Notes: generated from the sequence alone by a model not told the origin. A stretch of 64,000 nucleotides of DNA from Mycetocola saprophilus (GCF_000718085.1 NZ_JOEC01000002.1:744001-808000); one strand, 5' to 3'. Positions 39,043 through 48,991 are shown, counted from the first letter of the stretch. Program-made: numbers and translations.

Positions 39043-39732
39043 TTACACCTTCGAAGTCTTGAGCATGTATCCAAAACCGCGCTTGGTCTGGATCAGGGGC
39101 TCCGCCGAGTATTGGTCGAGCTTGCGCCGCAGGTAGGAGATGTAGCTCTCCACGATGCCGGCGTCGCCGTTAAAATCGTACTCCCAAACGTGGTCCAGAA
39201 TCTGTGCCTTGCTGAGAACCCGGTTGGGGTTCAGCATGAGGTAGCGCAGCAGCTTGAACTCGGTGGGGCTCAGCTCGATCGGGGTGTCTCCGACGAGGAC
39301 CTCGTGGGTGTCCTGATCCATGGTGAGCTCGCCGGTGCGGATGATCGCATCCTCGTCGGCCTGCATGGTGCGGCGGAGGATCGCCTTGATCCGGGCGACG
39401 ATCTCGTCGAGGCTGAAGGGCTTGGTGACGTAGTCGTCGCCGCCCACGGTGAGCCCGGTGATCTTGTCCTCGGTGTCATCCTTTGCGGTGAGGAAGAGGA
39501 TGGGAGCGGTGTACCCGGCGGCACGGAGACGCTTGGTCACGCCGAAGCCGTTCATATCCGGGAGCATGACGTCGAGGATCATCAGGTCGGGCTCCTCCTC
39601 CAGCACGGCGGAGATAGCCTGAGCACCGTTTCCTACGGCGCGGACGGCGAAGCCTGCAAAACGCAGGCTCGTGGTCAGCAGGTCGCGAATGTTGGGTTCG
39701 TCATCAACGATAAGAATTCTGGGTCCGGTCAT
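39043..39732 (-). CDS. OmpR-family response regulator (TrcR-like)
   Basis: 229-residue regulator. Receiver with Asp54 (MILDVMLPDMNG) and YVTKPFSLDE; winged helix with LSPTEFKLLRYLMLNPNRVLSKAQILDHVWEYDFNGDAGIVESYISYLRRKLD and GFGYML. The ATG at 39732 is the first position matching the family start (RILIVDDEPNIRDLL); no ribosome site is evident. It is the upstream partner of the histidine kinase gene, and the pair is probably one transcript. Confidence 0.92.
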   Translation of the reverse strand: MTGPRILIVDDEPNIRDLLTTSLRFAGFAVRAVGNGAQAISAVLEEEPDLMILDVMLPDMNGFGVTKRLRAAGYTAPILFLTAKDDTEDKITGLTVGGDDYVTKPFSLDEIVARIKAILRRTMQADEDAIIRTGELTMDQDTHEVLVGDTPIELSPTEFKLLRYLMLNPNRVLSKAQILDHVWEYDFNGDAGIVESYISYLRRKLDQYSAEPLIQTKRGFGYMLKTSKV

Positions 39733-39837
39733 GTGCCCAGTATCTGCACAGTTCCTGAAAGAAGTCTGAGCGTTGTCGGGATGTCTGGGGATTCCCACCC
39801 GGGATTCGGCCGCGGCAGGGGAATCGCACACGTGGGC

Positions 39838-39867
39838 GTGCCCCCGCCGAGGAATCGGCGAGGGCAC
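39838..39867 (-). terminator. Terminator after the XPB helicase gene
   Basis: A 13-bp stem with one mismatch (39838-39850 with 39855-39867), loop GGAA, lies just downstream of the helicase stop on its strand. Confidence 0.65.
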
Positions 39868-39882
39868 GAGGGCCGGGGGAGG

Positions 39883-41544
39883 CTACACCCAGGCGGGGAC
39901 GTCGCTGAGCTCGGGGGAATCCGAGTCCAGGATCGTATACGAGTAGCCCTGCTCGGCCAGGAAGCGCTGGCGATTCAGCGCAAAGTCCTGATCCAGGGTG
40001 TCCCGGGCCACCAGCGTATAGAAGTGGGCGGTCTTCTTGACCGACTTCGGACGCAGCAGGCGGCCCAGGCGCTGGGCCTCCTCCTGCCGGGATCCAAACG
40101 CCCCGGACACCTGGATCGCGACCGAGGCCTCGGGCAGGTCCACCGAGAAGTTGGCAACCTTGGAGACCACCAGCACGTCCGAGACGCCGTCGCGGAATTC
40201 CTGGAACAGGCGCTCGCGCTCATCCACCGGGGTCGATCCGGTGAGCTGGGGGACCCCGAGCGAGGTGGCGATGTGATCGATCTGGTCGAGGTACTGGCCG
40301 ATGATCAGGATCCGCTCGCCCTTGTGCTTCTTGAGGATGCGGTTCACGATCGGCAGCTTGGCCTCGGCGGTGGCCGCCAGGCGGTAGCGCTCCTCATCCG
40401 CGGCGGCGGCATAGGCCATCCGGTCCTCATAGGGCAGGTCGACCCGCACCTCGAAGCACGCGGCCGGGGAGATGAAGCCCTGAGCCTCGATCTCCTTCCA
40501 GGGGGCGTCAAAACGCTTGGGACCGATCAGGCTGAAGACGTCGCCCTCGCGTCCGTCCTCGCGCACCAGGGTCGCGGTGAGGCCCAGGCGGCGGCGGGCC
40601 TGCAGCTCGGCGGTCAGTTTGAACACCGGCGCGGGCAGCAGGTGGACCTCGTCATAGACCACGAGGCCCCAGTCCAGCGCATCCAGCAGGGCCAGGTGCG
40701 CATACTCGCCCTTTCGGCGGGCGGTGAGGATCTGATAGGTCGCGATGGTGACCGGCTTGATCTCCTTGGTCGCACCCGAATACTCGCCGATCTCCTCGGG
40801 GGTGAGGCTGGTACGGCGCAGCAGCTCGTCGCGCCACTGGCGCGCGGAGACCGTGTTGGTGACCAGGATCAGGGTGTTGGTTTTGGCGGTGGCCATCGCG
40901 CCGGCACCCACCAGGGTCTTGCCGGCACCACAGGGAAGCACCACGACGCCCGAGCCGCCGTCGAAGAAGTTGTCGATCGCCTTCTGCTGGTAGCCACGCA
41001 GCTCCCAGCCATCGGTGGCCAGATCGATCTGATGCGGGGTGCCGGGGGTGTACCCGGCCAGGTCCTCGGCGGGCCAGCCGAGCTTCACCAGGTCCTGCTT
41101 GAGCTGGCCGCGCGCCCACGGCTCGACCAGGTATACCCCGGCCTCCGGGTGTCCCACCAGGAGGGGCTGAATGCGCTTGGCGTGCGAGACCTCGCGCAGC
41201 ACCGCCGCGTCATCGGAGCGCAGGATCAGCTCGCCCTCCTCATTGCGATCGATCACCAGACGGCCGTAGCGGGAGACCGTTTCGGCGATATCCATGGTCA
41301 CGCTCGGCGGAATGGCGAACTTGGAATAGCGTTCCAGGGTCGCGATCATGTCGTCGCCGGTGTGTCCGGCGGCGCGGGCGTTCCAGAGCCCGAGGCGGGT
41401 GATCCGGTAGGTGTGAATGTGCTCGGGGGCGCGTTCGAGTTCGGCGAAGACCGCGAGCTCGTGGCGCGCGTCTTCGGCCTGGGGGTGGGCGACTTCGAGG
41501 AGTACCGTGCGGTCGCTTTGAACGATGAGGGGGCCGTCTGACAT
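39883..41544 (-). CDS. xpb: DNA repair helicase XPB
   Basis: 553-residue superfamily 2 ATP-dependent DNA helicase related to eukaryotic XPB; actinobacterial members unwind DNA 3' to 5'. It has an N-terminal damage-recognition-like domain (1-170), Walker A (LPCGAGKTLV), the DEVH box (YDEVHLLPAP), motif III (LTATLVRED) and motif VI (EEAQRLGRLLRPK). The ATG at 41544 is chosen over a longer frame that lacks conservation. A helicase-associated protein gene lies upstream on the same strand, matching the Rv0861c-Rv0862c arrangement as I recall it. Confidence 0.93.
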   Translation of the reverse strand: MSDGPLIVQSDRTVLLEVAHPQAEDARHELAVFAELERAPEHIHTYRITRLGLWNARAAGHTGDDMIATLERYSKFAIPPSVTMDIAETVSRYGRLVIDRNEEGELILRSDDAAVLREVSHAKRIQPLLVGHPEAGVYLVEPWARGQLKQDLVKLGWPAEDLAGYTPGTPHQIDLATDGWELRGYQQKAIDNFFDGGSGVVVLPCGAGKTLVGAGAMATAKTNTLILVTNTVSARQWRDELLRRTSLTPEEIGEYSGATKEIKPVTIATYQILTARRKGEYAHLALLDALDWGLVVYDEVHLLPAPVFKLTAELQARRRLGLTATLVREDGREGDVFSLIGPKRFDAPWKEIEAQGFISPAACFEVRVDLPYEDRMAYAAAADEERYRLAATAEAKLPIVNRILKKHKGERILIIGQYLDQIDHIATSLGVPQLTGSTPVDERERLFQEFRDGVSDVLVVSKVANFSVDLPEASVAIQVSGAFGSRQEEAQRLGRLLRPKSVKKTAHFYTLVARDTLDQDFALNRQRFLAEQGYSYTILDSDSPELSDVPAWV

Positions 41545-41686
41545 AACCGCCAAGTCTACCCGTGTTTCCCGAGTCCCGGGAGGTGGACATGGCAAACGGG
41601 TGTGGTTCTCGCTCCCGGCGAACGGCGTGGATCCGGAGCCGGACACCTCGCCTCATCCGAGATCACGTGCCCGGCGCGGGTCTCGA

Positions 41687-43405
41687 CTAGACCTCGGAGA
41701 CCGTGGTGATGTTGGCGATCGGGAACGTGCGCTCGGTATCGGCGGCCTTATCCAGTCCGCGCAGGCGCCCGCCGGAGATTCCGGTGGGTTCCAGCAGGAA
41801 GGTGAAGTCACCGTGTCCGGGCATGTTCACCGTGATGTTCAGGGTCTCGCGGGCGCGCAGGGCGGTGGCGAGGCGTCTCGTGAGCCAGGCGGCATCGGTT
41901 TCGGTGGGGGTATCGCGGGCGGCGGAGGTCAGGACATCGATCAGCGGACGATAGTCGGTTTCGGCGATCACGGCCACCGGTGCCACCCGACGGCGCGGGC
42001 GACGTACGGTGCCCTCGATGGTGTGGGCCACGACCGGGTAGCGGGCATCGGTGAGTGCCCAGAACACCACGTCGGGATCGAATCGGGAGTGGGCGGTGAC
42101 CGCCGAGTCCCGATGCAGGGCCAGCGCCGACAGGTTGCGATCCACGAGCATCTGGTCGAGGAGGGGCGACTCGGTCACCGTGAGCCTGCTCTGTCCGGAG
42201 TCCGGACGCAGAATCAGCGAGCCGAACCGCTCACCGCCGCGGGCGATCAGATAGCGCACGGGCTGGGGAACCCCGGTGAGGGAGATCTGCTCGAGGAAGG
42301 TGGAGATCTCCTCGGCGGTGGTGCCTGCGCTCAGCCCGCGGATGATGCTGGCATCGCTCAACCGATACGTTGATGCCTCCGCCCGGTTTTCCAGGTCTGC
42401 GAATCCACGCAGGGTACGTTCCAGGTGGGGGGCCAGGGTCCCGGGGATGATGATGCTCAGATCGTGCTGCAGGTAGACGCCGGTGATCGGGGCAGGAAAC
42501 GCATCGACCAGTGGCTCGGCCAGATCCTCCGGGGCGGTCAGGATCCGGACACCGGGGATGGTGAGGTGCCCGTGGGAGAGCACCCCGAGGATCTCACCGC
42601 TGGTGATGCGCTGCGCGAATGTCAGACGAAGGGGATCGGTCGCGGCGGGGAACCCGATATCCAACAGCGTGGCAAAGGGGGCGTTGAGTACCGCGAGTGA
42701 GGCGATACCCGCGGGGAACCCGGCAGCCCAGGCCTCGGCGAGAACCCGCCACCGGCTCGGGGTATCGAGCCCGAGCCAGGCTTCACCGGTGTCGGTGGGG
42801 ACCCAGCCATCGCGGGTCAGCGTGACCAGCTGGGCATCGGCGGCGAGGGACATCAGGGCGGGAATGAGCTCGGGGTCGAGGCCCAATTCGGTGCCGAGGC
42901 GTCGCAGCTCGGGTTGGGCCAGGCCGCCGCGTAGGAGTTCCCGGGCCGGGGTATCGCCCAGACCGATGACCAGCTCGCTGAGGGCGCGCTCGCCGCGGGC
43001 AAGGCGTCCGGCGGGGGCGGGGGCAGGATTTTCGGCCGGATCCGAGTCGGGCAGCACCGCCGCCTCGGTACCGATCTCGCGGGCGAGCCGGGTCACGGTT
43101 TCCAAAAAGACGGGGATGTTGTCGTGTACGGCCAGGAGTGCTCGCTCGGACAGCTCGGTGGTCAGCGCCGCGGACAGCGTCTGTGCATCCGCGGTGGCCA
43201 GCGCGTCGATGCGTTCCCGATCCAGCGGGGAGAGCGCCGCGCGGAGCGAATCCTCGGCCAGCAGCAGCTCGGCGAGGTCAAAAAAATCGGTGAGCTTGGC
43301 TGCCGGCGGAACGCGGCGCAGGCGAAGGAGGACATCGAGGTCGGTTTCGGTGCGCGCGGAGAGCGCTCCCGCGAGAAGTCGGAGGTCGGCGACGCGAGGT
43401 TGCAC
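41687..43405 (-). CDS. Helicase-associated domain protein (XPB partner)
   Basis: 572-residue protein with a GTG start at 43405. The C-terminal third contains an XPB/Ssl2-like helicase C-terminal-type domain (LRPDSGQSRLTVTESPLLDQMLVDRNLSALALHRDS and GTVRRPRRRVAPVAVIAETDYRPLIDVLTSA), but there is no Walker A or B, so it cannot hydrolyse ATP by itself. The N-terminal part is helical and acidic. It is 142 bp upstream of xpb and eight bases downstream of a small membrane-protein gene. It probably assists XPB. Confidence 0.82.
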   Translation of the reverse strand: MQPRVADLRLLAGALSARTETDLDVLLRLRRVPPAAKLTDFFDLAELLLAEDSLRAALSPLDRERIDALATADAQTLSAALTTELSERALLAVHDNIPVFLETVTRLAREIGTEAAVLPDSDPAENPAPAPAGRLARGERALSELVIGLGDTPARELLRGGLAQPELRRLGTELGLDPELIPALMSLAADAQLVTLTRDGWVPTDTGEAWLGLDTPSRWRVLAEAWAAGFPAGIASLAVLNAPFATLLDIGFPAATDPLRLTFAQRITSGEILGVLSHGHLTIPGVRILTAPEDLAEPLVDAFPAPITGVYLQHDLSIIIPGTLAPHLERTLRGFADLENRAEASTYRLSDASIIRGLSAGTTAEEISTFLEQISLTGVPQPVRYLIARGGERFGSLILRPDSGQSRLTVTESPLLDQMLVDRNLSALALHRDSAVTAHSRFDPDVVFWALTDARYPVVAHTIEGTVRRPRRRVAPVAVIAETDYRPLIDVLTSAARDTPTETDAAWLTRRLATALRARETLNITVNMPGHGDFTFLLEPTGISGGRLRGLDKAADTERTFPIANITTVSEV

Positions 43406-43413
43406 GATGGGAG

Positions 43414-43701
43414 TCAGCTCCCGTTTTCGGAGCGTGCTGCCTTCTTATTTGCGGCCGCGCGGCCTCGGCTGCCGATAAAGATCAGCACAAAGACGATGAT
43501 GAACGCCGCCGGCAGGCCCACCCACGGCACAAACGCGATGACGCGCCAGAGCGGGGTGTCAAAGGATTCGGGGGTCATCCCGTTGGAGGAGCCGATGATG
43601 ATGGCGAAAAACGAGATGATCGCCGCCGCCACAAACACCAGTAGGAGGTAGGCAAGGACGCGCTCGGTACGGGACACGCTGCGGGGCTCTTCGATCGTCA
43701 C
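43414..43701 (-). CDS. Small two-span membrane protein
   Basis: 95-residue protein with two membrane segments (about 14-38 and 53-77) and a basic C-terminal tail (GSRGRAAANKKAARSENGS). I do not recognise a family. Its stop is eight bases upstream of the helicase-associated gene's start, so the two are probably co-transcribed, but nothing links it functionally to DNA repair. Confidence 0.75.
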   Translation of the reverse strand: MTIEEPRSVSRTERVLAYLLLVFVAAAIISFFAIIIGSSNGMTPESFDTPLWRVIAFVPWVGLPAAFIIVFVLIFIGSRGRAAANKKAARSENGS

Positions 43702-43885
43702 TCCCCAAGGATAACCCGCACCGGGGCACCGAGGCGAACGTCACGGTCCCGCCAATTCCAGAAAACCACTGGGATCACGGGTAAGCTGGGGCCGTGAACA
43801 ACCCGTTCACGGCGGCGTCCAGCGATGCCCACCCAGACACAGTGGATCGCCCGTGGCGATCCGCGCAACTCAGCGAGGTTTTCCC

Positions 43886-44269
43886 ATGCCCACCGGCAAG
43901 GTCAAGTTCTACGACGATGACAAGGGTTTCGGCTTCATCGCCAGCGATGATGGCCAGGAGGTGTTCCTGCACGCTTCGGCGCTGCCCGAGGGCGTGAGTA
44001 CGGTCAAGCCCGGCAGCCGGCTGGAGTTTGGAATCGCGGCGGGAAAGCGTGGAGCGCAGGCGCTCTCGGTCCGGCTGCTTGAGGCGCCGCCGAGCCTGGC
44101 GCGGATGAAGCGCAAGAACGCCGACGACATGGCAATCATCATCGAGGACGTCGTGAAGGTTCTCGATGGCGTGGGGTCCAACCTGCGCAAGGGCCGCTAT
44201 CCCGAGGGCTCACAGGCCAAGCTGGTCGCCCAGGCACTGCGCCGGGTGGCCGACGAGCTCGACGCCTAG
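43886..44269 (+). CDS. cspB: Cold-shock-domain protein with C-terminal extension
   Basis: 127-residue nucleic-acid-binding protein. The cold-shock domain (about 1-66) has RNP1-like KGFGFI and RNP2-like VFLHASAL motifs. About 60 further residues (RMKRKNADDMAIIIEDVVKVLDGVGSNLRKGRYPEGSQAKLVAQALRRVADELDA) form a helical tail, as in the longer actinobacterial CspB type, unlike 67-residue CspA. ATG at 43886 with GAGG upstream. It precedes the DUF3027 gene by 57 bp. Confidence 0.92.
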   Translation: MPTGKVKFYDDDKGFGFIASDDGQEVFLHASALPEGVSTVKPGSRLEFGIAAGKRGAQALSVRLLEAPPSLARMKRKNADDMAIIIEDVVKVLDGVGSNLRKGRYPEGSQAKLVAQALRRVADELDA

Positions 44270-44326
44270 GCGCGAGCGACCCCAGTTTTCCGCCAGCGAG
44301 CGGCACCCAAGAGCAAGGAACACCCA

Positions 44327-45505
44327 GTGACTTCAGAAACCGACAACCTCGAGCACGACGCGAACGTGCACACCGACGGTACGACGGACACTGTGCCCGC
44401 GCAGCGGGCAGACGCCGGGTTGGCGGATGTCGAACTGGCGCAGACCCTGACCTCGGTGCGTGCCACCGAGGCATCGACCGAGCCCGAGGCACCGGCGACG
44501 CAGGACGCCTCCGATGGGGCCGTGCCCGCCGACGCGCACGCGGGACCCTCCGAGATTTCGGAGAGCGCGGAAGATTCGGAGGAGGACGGCGCGGAGGAGG
44601 CCCCGGTGGTGTTCGAGGCCGATCCGGTCTTGGCGGTAGCCGTGGATGTGTCGCGGGCCGCGCTGCTGGAGGTCATCCCCGAGGCTCAGGTGGGACGTCA
44701 CATCGGTCACCGGGTCGAGGGTGAGCGCGTGCTGTCGATGCTGTTCGAGAACCGACTGCCTGGATATCCGGGCTGGTTCTGGAACGTGACGATCGCCCGC
44801 GTGGACGAGGACGCCGAGCCCAACGTGCTGGAGATCTCCCTGATCCCCGCCGACGGTGCCCTGCTCTCGCCCGAGTGGGTTCCGTGGTCCGAGCGCCTGG
44901 CCGAGTATCGTGCGAGCCAGGCCGCCGCCGCGGCGGCCGAGGCCGAGCTGGCCCAGCTGCGCGCGGAGTCCGGCGCGGAAGACGACCACGACGAGGACGA
45001 TGATCACGACGACGAGGATGACGACGACGAGTTCGACGAGCACGGCCGTCGCGTCCACGGTGGAGACATCGACGGCGTGGATGTCGACCAGGTGCAGGAC
45101 GAACACGAGTCGGATGACGAAGACTCGGATGATGACGATGACGACTTGGATGACGATGACGACTTGGATGACGAGGACGACTCGGACGATGAGGACGACT
45201 CGGACGATGACGATGACGATGACGATGTCTCCGACGACGACGACGAAGAAGAAGACGACGACTCCGACGACGATTCGGATGACGAAGACCACCCGTCCGA
45301 CACGGACGACGATTCCGAAGAGAACGACGATGCCGAAGGTTCCGACGCATCCGACGCCGATTCCGAGCCGGTAGCGTCCTCCTCTCGGGGACGCACTCGG
45401 AACCGCTCCCGTAATCGCCGCGCGCGCCACGCCACCGGCGATGAGGACATCTACGGCGACCTGGTCGAAGACGAGGACGACGAGGGTCCCGCCTCGTTCC
45501 GCTAG
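44327..45505 (+). CDS. DUF3027 protein with very acidic C-terminal region
   Basis: 392-residue protein. A variable acidic N-terminus (1-95) is followed by the DUF3027 core (about 98-200: DVSRAALLEVIPEAQVGRHIGHRVEGERVLSMLFENRLPGYPGWFWNVTIARV). From about 214 to 348 almost every residue is Asp, Glu or Ser, and the protein ends with an Arg-rich patch (SSSRGRTRNRSRNRRARHATGDED). The acidic part is encoded by a GAC/GAT-rich repetitive stretch. Function unknown; the csp-DUF3027-serC neighbourhood is conserved in actinobacteria. Confidence 0.85.
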   Translation: MTSETDNLEHDANVHTDGTTDTVPAQRADAGLADVELAQTLTSVRATEASTEPEAPATQDASDGAVPADAHAGPSEISESAEDSEEDGAEEAPVVFEADPVLAVAVDVSRAALLEVIPEAQVGRHIGHRVEGERVLSMLFENRLPGYPGWFWNVTIARVDEDAEPNVLEISLIPADGALLSPEWVPWSERLAEYRASQAAAAAAEAELAQLRAESGAEDDHDEDDDHDDEDDDDEFDEHGRRVHGGDIDGVDVDQVQDEHESDDEDSDDDDDDLDDDDDLDDEDDSDDEDDSDDDDDDDDVSDDDDEEEDDDSDDDSDDEDHPSDTDDDSEENDDAEGSDASDADSEPVASSSRGRTRNRSRNRRARHATGDEDIYGDLVEDEDDEGPASFR

Positions 45506-45552
45506 GCCTCAACGCGCCGGAAGACGACGTCCCTCTCTTCTTCTCCACAAAC

Positions 45553-45590
45553 AAACGTCCCCCGCCTCCATCTGGATGCGGGGGACGTTT
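45553..45590. terminator. Bidirectional terminator between the DUF3027 gene and serC
   Basis: A 13-bp perfect stem (45553-45565 with 45578-45590) flanked by A-rich and T-rich runs, between convergent genes. Confidence 0.85.
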
Positions 45591-45606
45591 ATTTGTGACG
45601 GACCTC

Positions 45607-46728
<1,122 letters not shown>

Positions 46729-46890
46729 CTAGAGCGGAGAAAGGGGGTGCGTCAGCGATGTTGTTGTCGTTCGTCACAGATATGGTTAGAAGTGCACGGA
46801 ACAACCGTTGCACGGCGAGGCGCTCCGGTATGTTCCCAGCAAGGAACGGCTAAGCTAAGTGCGACCCCCGAGGGCTAGTAGGGAGACCCA

Positions 46891-47586
46891 ATGACCGATC
46901 TCATTGACACCACTGAAATGTATCTGCGAACCATCCTCGATCTCGAAGAAGAGAACATCGTGCCGCTTCGCGCGCGTATTTCCGAGCGACTCGGGCACTC
47001 CGGGCCGACGGTTTCGCAGACGGTTGGCCGGATGGAGCGCGATGGACTCGTGGTTGTCTCGGGCGATCGTCACCTGGAACTGACCACCGAGGGCCGCCGC
47101 AAGGCAGTCCAGGTCATGCGCAAGCATCGCCTGGCCGAGCGTCTGCTCAGCGACGTCATCGGACTCGAGTGGGAACTCGTGCACGATGAGGCCTGCCGCT
47201 GGGAGCACGTGATGAGCGAGCAGGTGGAGCGCAAGCTGCTTGAGGTTTTGGACCACCCCACCGAGTCGCCCTACGGCAACCCGATCCCCGGTCTGGCCGA
47301 CCTGGGCGGACCCGAGGCCGTCTCCTTCACCGAGGGGGTCTCCAGCCTGGTGCAGCTGGTGGCCGACACCACCGCTCCGGTCAGCGCACGTATCCGTCGC
47401 CTGAGCGAGCCGGTGCAGTTTGAGCCGGAGCTGCTGCTGCAGCTTAAGCAGGCCGGCGTGATGCCGGGTCAGACGGGAACCTTCACCTCCGCAGGTTCGT
47501 ACGTTCTGGTACGGGTTGAAGGTTTCGGTGACGGACTGGAACTGCCCACCGAGGTGGCCGCACACATTTACGCCGAAGCGCTCTAA
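46891..47586 (+). CDS. ideR: DtxR/IdeR-family metal-dependent regulator
   Basis: 231-residue repressor that binds DNA when loaded with Fe(II) or Mn(II). The N-terminal helix-turn-helix (RARISERLGHSGPTVSQTVGRMERDGLV) and the dimer domain with metal ligands Met10, Cys102 (HDEACRWEH) and nearby Glu/His match IdeR closely (DTTEMYLRTILDLEEE, MRKHRLAERLLSDVIG). The C-terminal SH3-like domain is complete. ATG with AGGGAG. IdeR is favoured over MntR by similarity, but iron specificity is not proven. Confidence 0.92.
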   Translation: MTDLIDTTEMYLRTILDLEEENIVPLRARISERLGHSGPTVSQTVGRMERDGLVVVSGDRHLELTTEGRRKAVQVMRKHRLAERLLSDVIGLEWELVHDEACRWEHVMSEQVERKLLEVLDHPTESPYGNPIPGLADLGGPEAVSFTEGVSSLVQLVADTTAPVSARIRRLSEPVQFEPELLLQLKQAGVMPGQTGTFTSAGSYVLVRVEGFGDGLELPTEVAAHIYAEAL

Positions 47587-47611
47587 TCCGCGCGATTCCG
47601 GCGATCCCGAG

Positions 47612-47640
47612 CCCCCGTCACCCCGTGTGGCGGGGGTTTT
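47612..47640 (+). terminator. Terminator after ideR
   Basis: A 10-bp stem with one G-T pair (47612-47621 with 47627-47636) followed by TTTTG. Confidence 0.8.
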
Positions 47641-47734
47641 GCGTTGTAGGGAAAACATAAAAAGACTGTTGGACGTTACCAATTTGTTAGAAATATCCCC
47701 CTGGAAGATGACAACCGTCTCAATCTCGCGTACT

Positions 47735-47893
47735 GTCGGTTGAGTCCGATGGTTAAACCCAGACCGCAGGACCCATCATGAGGCGCTCTCCCGTTCGTCT
47801 CCTCATGATCGAGACTCCAAGTATTCTTGAAGTAGACGAACGGTGAAATCGTGCCCCGCACGGTCGCCGTCGGGAGGCGCCGGAGGAAGTCAC
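47735..47893 (+). ncRNA. Structured leader, candidate ydaO-class c-di-AMP riboswitch
   Basis: A leader of more than 150 nt precedes the NlpC/P60 gene. Segments GAGTCCGATGGTTAAACCC, GCAGGACCCA and ACGGTGAAATCG recall ydaO-class motifs. Two perfect stems, ATCATGAGG/CCTCATGAT (47775-47783 with 47801-47809) and CCGTTCGTCT/AGACGAACGG (47791-47800 with 47834-47843), interlock: they form a pseudoknot or are mutually exclusive. In actinobacteria ydaO riboswitches commonly precede cell-wall hydrolases. The class assignment is from memory of the motif and is unverified; a structured regulatory leader is well supported. Confidence 0.6.
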
Positions 47894-47894
47894 T

Positions 47895-48764
47895 TTGACT
47901 GAAGCAGGAAACAACGAGTCGAACGCAGACTCATTGACCGCGGCTCGTTCGCAGACGCTCAGCCGTCGAGAGACCCGACTCGCACGTGAAGCTCAGGCCC
48001 CCGAGCCGCAGCTCACCCGCACCGTCCAGACCAACGTGCCGACCGCCCCGCGTCGCCGTTGGGGCTCCACGCTCGCCGTGGCCCTGGCCGTTCCGGCACT
48101 GTTTGGAACCGTTGCCCTCCCCGCATACGCCGCGGGTCTGCCCGGCCAGAAGGACCCCGCCTCGGGGAACACCGCCGCCGGTAACCCGCAGAGCTTCGCG
48201 GTGGACTCGGCCGTGGCCGAGACCGCCGACCTGGCACGCGGTGGATTCGATGCCACCAGCTCCGCCGAGCTGGCAGCGAACGCCACCGCTCGTGCCCAGG
48301 CAGAAGCTCAGGCCCAGCGCACCGCGACCGCCGCCGCCAGCCGCGCCGCGTTCGCCGCCAACCAGACCGCGTACACCGGCCCCTCGGCCGACCAGCTGCT
48401 GGCCTCCAACGCACCGACCCCGTCGTACAGCCTCTCGGCCGTCTTCAGCGAGGCGCTGAAGTACCAGGGTGTCCCGTACGTTCTCGGTGGTGCCACCCCG
48501 GCCGGCTTCGACTGCTCCGGTTTTGTGAAGTACGTCTTCGCCAAGTTCGGCATCGCCCTTCCCCACAACGCCGACACTCAGGGGCGTATGGGTACCAAGA
48601 TCAACGTCGCCGACGCCGTCCCCGGAGACCTCGTGGTCAGCGCCGGACACATCGGCTTCTACGCCGGTAACGGCATGATCCTGCACGCATCGCGTCCGGG
48701 TGTGCCGCTGCGGATCGGTCCGATCTACGCAAAGAGCTGGTCGATCGTACGGATCGCGGGCTAA
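47895..48764 (+). CDS. Secreted NlpC/P60 peptidoglycan hydrolase
   Basis: 289-residue cell-wall endopeptidase. A basic cytoplasmic start (about 1-56) precedes a signal segment (58-80, ending AYAA). An Ala-rich linker leads to the NlpC/P60 domain with catalytic Cys207 (GFDCSGFVKYVF), His252 (GHIGFYAG) and His264 (LHASRPG). It starts with TTG, eight bases after a GGAGGAAG site; the TTG is unusual and may lower expression. It sits behind a long structured leader, and a terminator follows. It would cleave peptide stems during growth or separation. Confidence 0.93.
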   Translation: MTEAGNNESNADSLTAARSQTLSRRETRLAREAQAPEPQLTRTVQTNVPTAPRRRWGSTLAVALAVPALFGTVALPAYAAGLPGQKDPASGNTAAGNPQSFAVDSAVAETADLARGGFDATSSAELAANATARAQAEAQAQRTATAAASRAAFAANQTAYTGPSADQLLASNAPTPSYSLSAVFSEALKYQGVPYVLGGATPAGFDCSGFVKYVFAKFGIALPHNADTQGRMGTKINVADAVPGDLVVSAGHIGFYAGNGMILHASRPGVPLRIGPIYAKSWSIVRIAG

Positions 48765-48784
48765 GCTTCCTGCATTGTTCATCG

Positions 48785-48824
48785 GAAATGGCGCAATTTC
48801 TTCGGAAAATGCGCCATTTCTGTA
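48785..48824 (+). terminator. Terminator after the NlpC/P60 gene
   Basis: An 11-bp-plus stem (48785-48795 onward, pairing with 48810-48820, TTCG loop) followed by TGTATT. Confidence 0.75.
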
Positions 48825-48839
48825 TTAGGGTGAGGTCGT

Positions 48840-48991
48840 TACCCGTTGTAAGGAGCGGAAGCACATGATCCGAATACCCGGAGTCCGACCCACGGACGTT
48901 CCTGGTGTGCAGGAGAGTGTGTTTACCTTCCGGAGTGGGGTGGGTAGTCACCCCGAGTTTTGGCGCTGTCGTAAAGACAGCGCCATTTTTG
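48840..48991 (+). ncRNA. Candidate small transcript (sRNA or short ORF) ending in a strong terminator
   Basis: Between the NlpC/P60 terminator and the HNH gene is a short stretch that ends in a textbook terminator: TGGCGCTGTC (48961-48970), loop GTAAA, GACAGCGCCA (48976-48985), TTTTTG. Upstream are two further small hairpins (GTCCG/CGGAC and GGGGTG/CACCCC). An AAGGAG site with an ATG at 48865 opens an 88-codon frame, but it runs through the terminator into the HNH gene in another frame. A small RNA or attenuated leader is more likely than a protein; promoter not identified. Confidence 0.45.
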
